A DNA stretch of 64,000 bases from Protea cynaroides (taxonomy: Eukaryota > Streptophyta > Magnoliopsida > Proteales > Proteaceae): assembly GCA_028583415.1 (NCBI GenBank), contig CM053273.1:90246676-90310675 (forward strand), read 5' to 3'. A program made the translations under genes and the position numbers. Below are positions 46,669-58,769 of this stretch, in pieces. A model generated the notes under the pieces. The model saw nothing but the letters and a program-made list of their open reading frames with translations. It did not search any database and was not told the origin of the DNA. The number at the start of each line of letters is the position of its first letter. Position 1 is the first letter of the stretch.

Positions 46669-48994
46669 TCTAAGACCCGCACTCCGTAAACCCAGTCTAA
46701 ACCTTGGTTTTGTATCGTAGCAGGTCTTCTGATCATCACCGGGCCAGACGGGACGAACGGATGACAAACAGGTACGAAATCGGACCAAGGACGATCAAAT
46801 CAACATGATTTTATGTTGACCGGTCGATGGTACCGGTCTTGGTACCGGTCGACCGGTCAGGTCTACGCAGTTGAATGTTGAAATCCGGAAATTGACTGCT
46901 GAGGGTCCCACTTTCTTGATTTCGAATCCTAGAAGTTTCCTAATCCTAGTAGGGTTACTAAACCCTATTTTTAGCCTATAAATACACCCTTAAACCTCCT
47001 CAAATCCTTTCCATTATCTCTCACAAACCCTAGAAAAGAGAAAGAGGTTGGAAAGGAGAAGGAGTCAGGAAGAAGAAGGAGGTGCCGCCATTACCGTTCG
47101 ACGACGCTCACTCTACGCCAGTCAACGGTAAGTGTTTTAATCATTTTTTTTACTCTATGACTCTAGGATAGTTGTATGGGTGGATCAATACCATGCAAGT
47201 AGGTATTGATCTAAAAACCTAAATTGGCCAATAAACCCTAAGTTGCCGTCAAACCCTAGATTTGAGTTTCGAGATGATATTCATCGAAACAAGACTTGAA
47301 TGAGTTGGGGATAACTCTAACTCAACGCCTATACTTAGTATGGATAGGAGAAACCCTGAAAATCCATGGAGGATGATCGACGGCAGTCGAAAAACCCATA
47401 TATGGTCTTCCGGAGACATACCGGTCGACTATACCGGTTGCATATAGTGCGACCGGTATGTTGCCACCGGTATCCCTCGGGAGGCTGGTCTGTGGGGACC
47501 GGCTGACCATACCGATCGCCAGTCTTCCCAACAGAGCTGCGACCGGTACATGCCACCGGTCAGCTCTATGAGGGGTATTTTGTAACCATGATGGTTTACG
47601 ATCAACATGAAACCCTAAGCAATATATTCTAATGAAACCCAAATAATATTGTAGGACTTTGTGACATATCGTTTGGATCTTGCGACGTGGAGCGAGTTAT
47701 CGAACGAGCGTTAGGTAAACCTAATAATTAATGGACAGTAAATCGTTGTTAATCACCTGATTATATATGATGTGTTGTTTGTGCATATTCACATGCCATC
47801 CTTTACTTTCAGTTATTATTACTGTTCATGCATTGATAGGATGTGATTGTTAGGCATGTGATTATTTTTGTTAGTGTGTGGAGTGGGGCATGGGCCTGGG
47901 ATTGCTCCTCACATTAGCACCTTTTGTAGTATTTTATCTTAACATGCTTGGTACGGGTGGGGTATCAGGGGAAGGTCGTGGTACGGTGGTCTCCGATATT
48001 GATGTTGGCCTGGCCATGGTTATGTGGCACTGTGGTCTCCAAGTCGATGCTGGCTTGTCCACGATGCTTTAGCACTATCTCTATGCCGTAGGGAGTTATG
48101 TTGGGATAGGGTCTACCTGCGTTATGTATCTATCCTAGTGGGTTAGTTGCGGATAGGGCATCAGGGGAGGTGTGGGAATGCCTTAGCTCTATCTCTATGC
48201 CGTAGACGGTTGTGCTGGGATAGAGCATACATTGATGACATATAGGATTGGTTAGTTGCGAGCCCAATTTGCGAGCCCTGGCCAGTAGGGGCTTAGGTAC
48301 TGGTATGGGTAGAGTATCAGGGGAGGTACGTGGGTATTTTAGCTCTATCTCTATTCCATGATGGGTGCATGTGGGCCAATGGGGGTGTGACCCATGAGGT
48401 GCCACACACTCGTGTATAGAGGTGCGGGGGCCACCAAACCTTTCTATAGCACATTGCAAACTTAAAACCAGACCACAACATAAAATGATTGTTACTCATG
48501 CATAATATTGTGAAACTGTCTGATTGTCTTACTGAGCTGTGTTGTGAGCTCACCCTTTGTATATACATTGTTTTAGATGCTGATGCAGGTTACACGGTGG
48601 ATGATTACATGAACGCTCCGACGTATGGAGGGGTAGCTGCTCTGGATGTGCAAGCAGGAGAGGACAAGCATGACGCTTCATGCGAGTGCCCTTTTTGTGT
48701 GTACCTTTGATCGGATTTTATTTATTTATTTCATTTATTTTCGGTTGGATTAAATGGATGTACGGATATTATTTTATGTGTTTGAATTTGGATAATTGGA
48801 TATTTATTTAAATTATCAATAGATACTCAGTTCATTATATTTAAAGTCTTCCGCTGTATATTTATATTCTGATTGTGGTTATGTGTAATGGTTTGTATGA
48901 GCGGACGCGGCCTATTCGAGATCCTGGTGTGAACCGTTGGTTCAATGGCGGTTCACTCACACCATTCTGGTTGAATCAGAATTGGGGTGTGACA
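46669..48994 (+). repeat. Gypsy 5' LTR
   Basis: 2326 bp, ending GGGGTGTGACA. It contains a cluster of CCGGT palindromes (46818-46858) and the TATA box at 46977. A 27-base stretch spanning its end is duplicated immediately downstream (TATCAGAATTGGGGTGTGAC twice). The primer site (TTAGTATCAGAA at about 48997) is a mutated initiator-Met type. Confidence 0.92.
46977..46984 (+). promoter_or_regulatory. Gypsy LTR TATA box
   Basis: TATAAATA in AGCCTATAAATACACC; the same box is at 54355-54362 in the 3' LTR. It is the likely element promoter. Confidence 0.65.
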
Positions 48995-49136
48995 ACTTAG
49001 TATCAGAATTGGGGTGTGACAACTTGAAATTCTATTTCTCGACTATTTTCCCTTGTATTATTCAAGACTAACACTACTATTATTGTGGTTGACACGTGTT
49101 ATGTCTTCTTCTCAGATCCAAATAAAATAGTCTGAG

Positions 49137-50412
49137 ATGGTGGGAGGAAATGGTCGTAGGGGTCGGAAGCGTCACCAGACCCGGATGCGCCTAGAGGAAG
49201 AGCAGATTGAACAAGACCATATTAGAGAGCCAAGTCCGGAAGTGGAGGAGGAACAGGTTCCAGAAGTGCCGACGAATTTACCTGGCCCACCTCACAGGAA
49301 TTCTGAGACCATTGTTACAAGCTTGGTCTATCAGATGCAAGCTCAGCAGAAGGAATTCCTGAGCGAGATACTAAAGATGCTCAGGCCATCGGGTTCTGTT
49401 CCCACTGGAGATACGCCCGAGTTTGGAGAGAAAACTTCTTCGCAATCGATGCAGGGTAGCCCAAGACCGATGGGCCAAGCTTAGAATGTACCACCACCGC
49501 ATCAGTTTCCGTCGCCTTCTACATACCCGGGAGCCTATCCGTATCCACCACAATGGTAAGGAATGAACACTCAGGGACCGCATGATCTGAGCATAGCGGT
49601 GGACAGATTCCTGAAGTTGAAGCCTTCATCATTCACTGGTAGAACAGGGAAGCCATTGTGGCCAGCACAGTGGGTTGCAGAGATGGAGAAGAATTTCCAT
49701 CTGATGACATGTACAGAGGAGGAAAAGGTTTTATTTGCCACTCACATGCTGAAAGAAGATGCAAATGCTTGGTGGAATTCTACACGGGCATATCTGGAGA
49801 CTAAGTATACACTGGTGGATTGGGAAGTGTTTAAAGCTGCCTTCTTCGATAAATACTTTCCGAAGAGTTTCAGAGATCAAATGGAGAAGGAGTTCCTCAA
49901 CCTACAACAATCTCAGTCGACCGTGGGCTTATCAGCAGAGGTACGAAGAGCTATTCTTCTTCGCACCAGCAAGTATGCAAGAAGAAGAGACCAAGACACG
50001 TAGGTTTACCATGGGACTACATGGGAGCATCAGAGAGCACATATTCGGTTTGGACAAGAAGATCTACAATGAGGCTGTGCAGGTTGCGAGGGTTATAGAG
50101 TCCAGTCAGAGGGACAACTTCTTTGCTCAGAACAGGGGAGTGAAGAGACCTGCTAGTGAGAGTTCGGGTGGCGGTAACAATAGACCCTTCCGCCCATACA
50201 GGGCTCAGACGGCTACGGTACCCGCGAGGAACAACATGGCACCCCCTGTGCCACAGAATGCCGGATACAACCCAAATATAAAGTGTTTCAACTGTCAGCA
50301 AGTGGGTCATATTGCAAGGACCTGCACTCTACCTAAGAAGCAACTTCCCCAGCAAGGAAAAGTCTATGCGGTCACCACTGAAGAGGCAGCTGCATCACCG
50401 GATGTGGTCACT
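49137..50412 (+). pseudogene. Gypsy gag remnant
   Basis: ATG at 49137 opens a basic N-terminus (VGGNGRRGRKRHQTRMRLEE). Two in-frame stops, TAG at 49482 and TAA at 49557, interrupt it. The retrotransposon gag core follows at 49563-49920: LKPSSFTG, WVAEMEKNFHLM, DANAWWNSTRAYL and AFFDKYFPKSFRDQMEKEFL. A frameshift near 49918-49935 leads to RYEELFFFAPASMQEEETK and RRFTMGLHGSIREHIFGL. One zinc knuckle, CFNCQQVGHIARTC, is intact at 50284-50325. The capsid-type protein would package element RNA, but this copy cannot make it whole. Confidence 0.88.
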
Positions 50413-50497
50413 GGTATGACTTTATCCCTTACTATTTGGCTTACTGTTTTTCATTGTGTGTATGCGCATATAGAACTAAGGGATAATAAAAAAAATT

Positions 50498-52304
50498 GCA
50501 AGAATTGTAAATGTAGCTGGTATACCTACCAGAGTACTATTTGACTCTGGGGCCACGCACTCCTTTATTTCTATTTCTTTTGGGAAGCGAATGGAGTTAC
50601 CAATCAAGCATTTGAACCCAAGCTTGATAGTTCGCTCTTCACTAGGAGTCGAAGTGGCTTTGACCGATTACTATGGACCATGTACTGTATGTATTGAGGG
50701 CCGAGACTTAGAAGCAAGCCTAGTAATACTCGAGATGGCAGACTTTGATGTCATCCTGGGAATGGATTGGCTAGGCCGTCATTCAGCCGTCCTATTATGT
50801 GGTGAAAGGAAGCTTGTGCTTACTGACAAAGAGGGAAGGGAGTATAGCTTCGCTGGGATCAAGCTATCTAGGAAGCGAAAGCTGATTCTCTCTGCCCTAA
50901 AAGCTAAGAGATGCTTAGAGAAAGGGGGAGTGGGGTACCTAGTATCTGTAGTCGACACCAAAGCTGAGGTGCCAAAGATGGAAGATCTAGAGGTGGTACG
51001 AGAGTTTCCAGATGTATTTCCAGAAGATCTCCCAGGTTTACCACCAGACAGGGCTACAGAATTTGTGATAGACCTTATGCCAGGTTCGGCACCGGTGTCT
51101 AAAGCACCATATAGAATGGCCCCTACCGAGTTAAAGGAGTTGAAGACCTAGTTACAAGAATTGTTGGATAAGGGCTTCATACGACCTAGCATATCACCTT
51201 GGGGAGCACCGGTATTATTTGTAAAGAAGAATGATGGAAGTGTACGGCTATGTATTGACTACCGTGAACTGAACAAGTTGACGATCAAGAATCGGTATCC
51301 TTTGCCTAGGATCGATGATTTGTTTGACCAGTTACAGGGTGCAAAGGTTTTCTCGAAGATTGATCTCCGCTCGGGGTATCACCAACTGAAGATCAAGGCT
51401 GGAGATATTCTTAAGACTGCCTTCAGGACGAGGTATGGACAATATGAGTTTCTAGTTATGTCTTTCGGGTTGACCAATGCTCCAGCATCGTTCATGGAAC
51501 TGATGAATCGAGTGTTTCATGATATGTTGGACACTTCGGTCATCGTATTTATCGATGACATATTGGTCTACTCAAAGGACATGGAGGCTCATATAACACA
51601 TTTGAGGGCAGCCCTACAACGGCTGAGACAGGAGAAGCTTTATGCAAAGTTCATGAAATATGAGTTTTGGTTGAAGGAAGTGGCCTTCTTGGGCCATGTA
51701 GTATCTGAAGACGGTATCAAGGTTGATCCAAGTAAGATAGCTGCTATAGTAGGATGGGAAGCACCGAAATCTGTTGCGGAGATTCGTAGTTTTCTTGGAT
51801 TGGCTGGTTATTATAGAAGGTTCGTGGAAGACTACTCCAGGATTGCTGTTCCACTCACCAGATTGACCAAGAAGGGGGAGAAATTCATATGGACAGATGA
51901 GTGTGAGAAGTGCTTTCAGACCTTGAAGTCAAGACTAGTCTCTGCACCTATCTTGACCATCCCAGAACCAAGCATACCGTTTACTTTATATACGGATGCT
52001 TCAGGGTTGGGTATCGGGTGTGTATTGATGCAAGGAGAACAGGTGATTGCTTACGCATCAAGACAGTTAAAGGAGCATGAGAAGAACTATCCTACGCATG
52101 ATTTGGAGCTAGCAGCGGTTATACATGCAATCAAGACTTGGAGACACTACTTGTACGGTGAGAAGTTTCAGATTAAGTCAGATCACAAGAGCTTAACTTA
52201 TCTTTTCACTCAGAAGGATCTGAATATGAGACAGAGGAGATGGCTGAAATTGTTAAAAAGATTATGATTGTGACATCCAGTATCATCCGGGTAAAGCAAA
52301 TGTT
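50498..52304 (+). pseudogene. Gypsy protease, reverse transcriptase and RNase H remnant
   Basis: The protease has RVLFDSGATHSFIS (catalytic DSG at about 50543) and later VILGMDWLGRH. Reverse transcriptase follows with VRLCIDYRELNKLTIKNRYP, FSKIDLRSGYHQ and the catalytic box VFIDDILVYSKD (about 51548-51583). RNase H has FTLYTDASGLGIGCVLMQ and IKSDHKSLTYLFTQ. A TAG at 51149 replaces a glutamine codon between protease and RT. An extra A near 52255 shifts the frame at the RNase H end, before DALSRKW. From 51161 to 52267 the RT/RNase H frame is otherwise fully open (368 residues). Confidence 0.92.
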
Positions 52305-53980
52305 GTGGCTGACGCCTTAAGCAGAAAGTGGGCATTGAAACCTGAGGCAGGACCAAGTACAAATGCCGCATTATGTGCCGCAGCCTCAAGTTCAATCGAA
52401 GGTGATGAAGAACATATTATAGAAACTGCAGAAGATCCAGTTGAGCAAGGCTTAATTCATAAGTTCACCATGATGTTCGCAGCTTTGAAGATCTCACCGG
52501 ATCTAGTGGATGAAGTCAAGGTAGCAATCCTACAGGATCCACATCTCAAGACAGTGCAAGAAGACCTAGAGAAGGGTACGAGCAATCCTGACTTTACCTT
52601 GGATTCAGACAAGGTACTCAGGTATCGTGGACGGTTATGTATACCTGAGAGTGAAGACTGCGATATCAGAGATCGAGTTATGACTGAAGCTCATTACACT
52701 CCATATTCGGTACATCCGGGAAGTACCAAAATGTACCATGACTTGAGAAGACTATATTGGTAGAGGGGTATGAAAGCTGATATAGCTCGCTTCGTGTTCC
52801 AGTGTTTGAATTGCCAACAAGTTAAAGCAGAAAGGCAGAGACCCGCAGGTTTACTGCACCCATTACCGGAACCTGCGTAGAAGTGAGATTGTATTACCAT
52901 GGATTTCGTCACTGGCTTACCTTTGACGCGAAGGTCAGTGGATGCAGTTTGGGTTATAGTAGATCGACTCACCAAGACAGCTCGATTTATTGCGGTCAGA
53001 CCTCAGTATACCATGGAGAAACTGGCCAAGTTATATGTGGATAATATAGTCAGACTTCATGGCGTTCCAGAGAGTATAGTATCTGACGGAGATCCCCGTT
53101 TTACATCAAAGTTCTGGGAAGGATTACAGAAAGCTATGGGAACAAAGTTGAAGTTCAGTACAGCTTTCCACCCTCAGACGGACGGACAGTCAGAGCGAAC
53201 TATTCAAATTTCAGAAGATATGCTCCGAGCTTGTGCATTAGATTTCAAGGGAGCTTGGGATGAGAAGGTATCACTTATCGAGTTTGCTTACAACAACAGC
53301 TATCAGGCTACAATTCAGATGGCCCCATATGAAGCACTCTATGGGAAGAAGTGTCGTACACCTCTGTTGTGGAACGAGGTGGGAGAAAGAAGAATTGTGG
53401 GACCGGAGTTTGTTGAAGAAACTTGTCGAGTGATTGATCAGATCAAAGAGAGAGTAAAGACAGCTCAAGTCCGACAGAAGCACTATGCGGATAATCGACG
53501 TCGAGATCTGGAGTTTGCAGTGGGTGACAAGGTATTCTTGAAGGTATCACCGGTCACGAGGTCCGAAAAAGCTTTGGTAAGAAGGGGAAGCTATGCCCCA
53601 GGTATGTGGGACCATATGAGATATTGTCCCGACGTGGTAATGTAGCATATCAATTGGCTCTACCACCATCTATGTCTAGCGTTCATAACGTGTTCCATGT
53701 ATCATTACTGAAGAAGTATGTCAGAGATCCATCGCACATCTTGACCGCTGATCCCCCAGACTTGACTGAAGACTTAACTTTCGAAGTGGTGCCTGTAATG
53801 CTCTCAAGTCGAAAGTTACAGCAACTTCGAACCAAGGACATCCATTATGTGAAGGTGCATTGGAGAAGCCAAAATGTTGAGGAAATTACTTGGGAAGAAG
53901 AGAGTGCGATGAGGAAGGAGTACCCTAACCTTTTCGACGATCAAGGTACGTTCAAATTTCGAGGCCAAAATTTCTTTTAA
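52305..53980 (+). pseudogene. Gypsy integrase and chromodomain remnant
   Basis: The zinc-binding HHCC region (HYTPYSVHPGSTKMYHDLRR to CLNCQQVKAERQRP) precedes the catalytic core. The core has TMDFVTGLPL (first D, about 52902), SDGDPRFTSKFW (second D) and FHPQTDGQSERTIQISEDML (E). Three TGG codons have become stops (52761, 52877 and 52883; each a G to A change). Near 53555-53600 frameshifts scramble the GPKKF/GPY region. The end is open at 53606-53980 and reads as a chromodomain-like tail: DIHYVKVHWRSQNVEEITWE, then MRKEYPNLF. Chromodomains direct integration to heterochromatin in this group. It ends just before the 3' LTR. Confidence 0.9.
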
Positions 53981-54046
53981 GGGTGGGGGAGTTGTGAAAC
54001 CTACATGCAAATTTTGGGACGAAATTTCTTTTAGGGGTGGGGGAGT

Positions 54047-56368
54047 TGTAAGACCCGCACTCCGTAAACCCGGTCTAAACCTTGGTTTTGTGTCGTAGCA
54101 GGTCTTTCGATCATCACCGGGCCAGACGGGACGAGCGGATGACAAACAGATACAAAATTGGACCAAAGACGATCAAATCAACATGATTTTATGTTGACCG
54201 GTCGATGGTACCGGTCTTGGTACCGGTCGACCGGTCAGGTCTGCGCAGTTGAATGTTGAAATCTGGAAATTGACTGCTGAGGGTCCCACTTTCCTGATTT
54301 CGAATCCGAGAAGTTTCCTAATCCTAGTAGGGTTACTAAACCCTATTTTTAGCCTATAAATACACCCTTAAACCTCCTCAAATCCTTTCCATTATCTCTC
54401 ACAAACCCTAGAGAAGAGAAAGAGGTTGGAAAGGAGGAGTCAGGAAGAAGAAGGAGGTGCCGCCATTACCGTTCGACGACGCTCACTCTACGCCAGTCAA
54501 CGGTAAGTGTTTTAATCATTCTTCTTACTCTATGACTCTAGGATAGTTGTATGGGTGGATCAATACCATGCAAGTAGGTATTGATCTAAAAACCTAAATT
54601 GACCATTAAACCCTAAGTTGCCGTCAAACCCTAGATTTGAGTTTCGAGATGATATTCATCGAAACAAGACTTGAATGAGTTGGGGATAACTCTAACTCAA
54701 CGCCTATACTTAGTATGGATAGGAGAAACCCTGAAAATCCATGGAGGATGATCGACGGCAGTCGAAAAACCCATGTATGGTCTTCCGGAGACATACCGAT
54801 CGACTATACCGGTTGCACATAGTGCGACCGGTATGTTGCCATCGGTATCCCTCGGGAGGCTGGTCTGTGGGGACCGGCTGACCATACCGGTCGCCAGTCT
54901 TCCCCACAGCGCTGCGACCGGTACATGCCACCGGTCAGCTCTATGAGGGTATTTTGTAACCATGATGGTTTCCGACCAACATGAAACCCTAAGCAATATA
55001 TTCTAATGAAACTCAAATAATATTATAGGACTTTGTGAGATATCGTTTGGATCTTGCGACGTGGAGCGAGTTATCGAACGAGCGTCAGGTAAGGGAATCT
55101 GACCTAAACCTAATAATTAATGGACAGTAAATCATTGTTAATCACCTGATTATATATGATGTGTTGTTTGTGCATATTCACATGCCATCCTTTACTTTCA
55201 GTTATTATTACTGTTCATGCATTGATAGGATGTGATTGTTTTCGTTAGTGTGTGGAGTGGGGCATGGGCCTTGGATCGCTCCTCACATTAGCACCTTTTG
55301 TAGTATTTTGTCTTAACATGCTTGGTACGGGTGGGGTATCAGGGGAAGATCGTGGTACGGTGGTCTCCGATATTGATGTTGGCCTGGCCATGGTTATGTG
55401 GCACTGTGGTCTTCGAGTCGACGCTGGCTTGTCCACGATGCTTTAGCACTATCTCTATGCCGTAGGGAGTTATGTTGGGATAGGGTCTACCTGCGTTATG
55501 TATCTATCCTAGTGGGTTAGTTGCGGATAGGGCATCAGGGGAGGTGTGGGAACGCCTTAGCTCTATCTCTATGTCGTAGACGACTGTGGTGGGATAGAGC
55601 ATACATTGATGACATATAGGATTGGTTAGTTGCGAGCCCAGTTTGCGAGCCCTGGCCAGTAGGGGCTTAGGTACTGGTATGGGTAGAGTATCAGGGGAGG
55701 TACATGGGTATCTTAGCTCTATCTCTATTCCATGATGGGTGCATGTGGGCCAAGGGGGGTGTGATCCATGAGGTGCCATACACTCGTGTATAGAGGTGCG
55801 GGGGCCACCAAACCTTTCTATAGCACATTGCAAACTTAAAACCAGACCACAGCATAAAATGATTGTTACTCATGCATAATATTGTGAAACTGTCTGATTG
55901 TCTTACTGAGCTGTGTTGTGAGCTCACCCTTTGTATATACATTGTTTTAGATGCTGATGCAGGTTACACGGTGGATGATTACATGAACGCTCCGACGTAT
56001 GGAGGTGTAGTTGCTCTGGATGTGCAAGCAGGAGGGGACGAGTATGACGCTTCATGCGAGTGCCCTTTCTGCGTGTACCTTTGATATGATTTTATTTATT
56101 TCTTTCATTTATTTTTGGTTGGATTAAATGGATGTACGGATATTATTTTATGTGTTTGAATTTGGATAATTGGATATTTATTTAAATTATCAATAGATAC
56201 TCAGTTCATTCTTTTTGAAGTCTTCCGCTATATATTTATATTCTGATTGTGGTTATGTGTAATAGTTTGTATGAGCGGACGCGGACTATTCGAGATCCTG
56301 GTGTGAACCGTTGGTTCAATGGCGGTTCACTCACACCATTCTGGTTGAATCAGAATTGGGGTGTGACA
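54047..56368 (+). repeat. Gypsy 3' LTR
   Basis: 2322 bp, TGTAAGACCC...GGGGTGTGACA, preceded by the polypurine tract AGGGGTGGGGGAG and followed by GCTTC. The purine tract occurs twice, because a 54-base stretch around it (ATTTTGGGACGAAATTTC) is repeated before the LTR. Confidence 0.92.
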
Positions 56369-57813
56369 GCTTCACTGGAGACATATTTGACAATAATGAA
56401 AGAAAAGCTTTGTGCTTGTTTATTGGAAATAGTTACTGAGGAAGTCAGTTGGGATGAGAGATCTTTGGCGGTGGGACTTGGGAGACCGTCAAAGCCATTG
56501 GTGGTGGTTCCATTGGTCATATCCTTCTTCTCACTCTCCATTAGTTGTCAATTTTTTTTTTCTGCAATTTAATTTCAGATCTGGTTCTACCTTCCATCTT
56601 CCACTGATCCACACTTTTTCTGGTTTTGTTTGCTGGTTACATGAAGCTAATTCTCTCCATGGTTGCTAATATCTTCCTCGATCCATCCATGTTTCTTGTT
56701 TATTTATCCTATAAATCTGGTTCTGTTATTTCTATTGATGGCATGATATGGACCATATGGTTCTGTTTGCTTCATCGATTCCCTTCTGTTTCTCCTATTA
56801 TTTTGATGTTGTTATCAACTTGAACTAGTTGATTTTAATTCTAATTGGCTGCGGTTTATCATATTCGTTACCAATCTGATCCTGTTACCTAGTTTCCATC
56901 AAAATCTGGTTACTTTTTAATATTGGTGTCGATATCCAGCTTCTCACTTTTCTTCCTTGTTGATCTGATTGTGACAGCATCTTATCCTCAGTCTGAAACT
57001 GATTCTAATTTAATTGATTGTTGTTGTGCTGTTTCTGTATTAAGGAATTCAAACATCGTTATGATTTCCTAAGGGTAAAATACACGGAACTCTCCTGTAC
57101 AATGTGATAAATACAATGCACTACCCTGACTTGTGAAAAATGATAGGGAACTCCCTTAACGCATGAAATTAGTGACAGTGAGGTCCGCTTTGTTAGGTTT
57201 GGAACGTTAGTTGCTGACGTCATGTAGACTTAACTTTCTAATTGACAAAACTACCATTAAAGATGGTGTGAACGTACTTGTTTGCCATTACATCCAAACC
57301 AAGCAACAACTTCTTGCGGCAGCGACCTGCAACTTCTACACTCCATTCACTCTCATCTTTCTTTCTCATATTCCATCTTAGTTACACTTGCTTCCTGGGT
57401 TACACAGGCTTTCAATATAGTTGTAAAAGGGCAGGCATTGATTGCAACTTTACCTTACACAGATTGTTGTGCCCTTTTTTTTTTTTCCTTTTCTTATTCT
57501 ACGATTCTTATATCTTTTTCTTCTTACCAGATTTTTTAATTTTTTTTATTTTCTTCTACTACTTCTACGATTTTGTTATATTCCTTACCTGGTACATAGG
57601 TATCCATTCTCTGCTTCTTTTTTTTTCTTTCTTTATTCATATTTTGATTTTTGAATTTGCAAGCTTTCATAAGTTTTTGTCATGGGATTTCATTATGCCA
57701 GAGACATCTTCACCTTTAGCCCTTTGAATATGAGGCTTCTCCTAAGATGCCACTTTCCCCATATACACTTTCCCCATATACAGGATAAAAAACAGAAACT
57801 AACATAATAGAAA
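56369..57813. other. Non-coding flank of the gypsy element
   Basis: T-rich, intron-like sequence without a recognised gene. 57071-57250 (GGGTAAAATACACGGAACTC... GTTAGTTGCTGACGTCATG) has the layout of a MULE left end (GGGTAAAATA..., 'TTAGTTGCTGACGTCA'), similar in plan to the ends at 57814 and 61.09 kb, but no matching right end was seen. 57804-57813 is the Pack-MULE's left duplication. Confidence 0.4.
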
Positions 57814-58205
57814 GGAAAATTTTCATATACACCGCAATAATAAGGATTGCTAATATCATCTACCATCCACAAGTTTGAAAAAACATCACCTACCACCCAA
57901 AATCTTTGCACCGTTCAAAATCTTTGCACCATGAATCAATGGAGCTCACTCCATCCATAAATTCCCGTTAGACGATGATGTTAGTTGCATTGAAAAATTT
58001 GATGGACAGTACTATCCTTTGAGCAAGGTTAAAAGACGATTTACCCTTTATTTGAATTTTTACTCTACCCCAATGGTAGCACACTGGATGAATGCCACGT
58101 ATATATATATATCTCCATCCAATGGTTAAGGATCAATTAATGCAGAATAAGAAGCATACTTGACCTACACCAATTCCCTTCTTCATTCTCCTCCCTTGAA
58201 ACCCT

Positions 58206-58326
58206 GATCCACGCTCCAGACCGTCTGCTGATGCTACTGAGATTGCTGTGGCAGTTCCCAATGAATACGACGCCATCGCCGCTGACGGCTCTGAGGAAGA
58301 TAACCTTGAACAGTGTTATATTTCAG
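58206..58326 (+). other. Coding-like segment in the Pack-MULE (possible captured exon)
   Basis: One frame reads ADATEIAVAVPNEYDAIAAD and then GSEEDNLEQCYIS up to a donor/stop-like TATGAG. The acidic, low-stop composition stands out from the AT-rich flank. The gene of origin is not recognised. Confidence 0.35.
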
Positions 58327-58769
58327 TATGAGTCACACCTTGGATGTTCGACTTTGGGAAGATGAGAAGATAAAAAATAGAAAAGCCAAATTATAATGGA
58401 TTGTGAACAAGTGAACGGTGAATTGCCACGAGCATCATCGTCAAACAAAGAAGTGAGGTGCTGATCAGGTTCTGGAAATTGTGGAGAATTTTCTCCAACC
58501 AATTCAATTTCCGCCGTGAGTGACTTGCAGAACATAAGTGCTGCGGATTTGTCGATGCCTTCAACTTCTTCTTTCGAATCTACTTTATTTTCTCCGCTTT
58601 TGCTCAATTTCAATTTCAGCTCATGCCAAGAGAGTTCTTTGGAATCAATAGAGACAGATTCTTTCCCTGAAAGGTCAATTATTTTCTGCCGATCCCATGG
58701 AGAAGACGTTGAAGCCGACGAAAACTGTCTATTTTTTCTTGCTTTTTGCTGGAATACAAATGCGTTCAA
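58323..58769 (-). pseudogene. Captured gene fragment in the Pack-MULE, unrecognised
   Basis: A 148-residue open frame on the minus strand. It contains SSPWDRQKIIDLSGKESVSI, SWHELKLKLSKSGE, SAALMFCKSLTAEIELVGE and FPEPDQHLTSLFDDDARGNS. Its composition is protein-like (charged, mixed) and unlike translated repeat sequence. The last 30 or so residues (SIIIWLFYFLSSHLPK) look like intron or flank. The ATG at 58769 is internal to the element and may not be a native start. No family is recognised. The first bases also persist, decayed, at about 42191-42250 in the other repeat copy. Confidence 0.45.

Larger units (their letters stand above)
46669..56368 (+). mobile_element. Full-length but inactive Ty3/gypsy chromovirus, 9.7 kb
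   Basis: Two LTRs of 2326 and 2322 bp enclose gag, protease, reverse transcriptase, RNase H, integrase and a C-terminal chromodomain-like segment, in gypsy order. A perfect 5-bp duplication, GCTTC, flanks the element (46664-46668, 56369-56373). The chromodomain and sequence style suggest the Tekay/Del clade. Coding is broken by several stops and frameshifts. The 5' LTR begins TCTAAG where the 3' LTR begins TGTAAG, so its terminal TG is mutated. In the first 280 bases the LTRs differ at about 14 sites by my count, mostly transitions, so this is not a recent insertion. Confidence 0.93.

Noticed and set aside
47322..47642. Minus-strand ORFs in the gypsy LTRs (recurring at 54.7-55.0 kb)
   Set aside because: They repeat only because they lie in both LTRs, overlap the CCGGT cluster and have no domain.
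57071..57813. A further complete MULE starting at 57071
   Set aside because: Only a left-end-like sequence is seen. No matching right end or duplication was found within the window.
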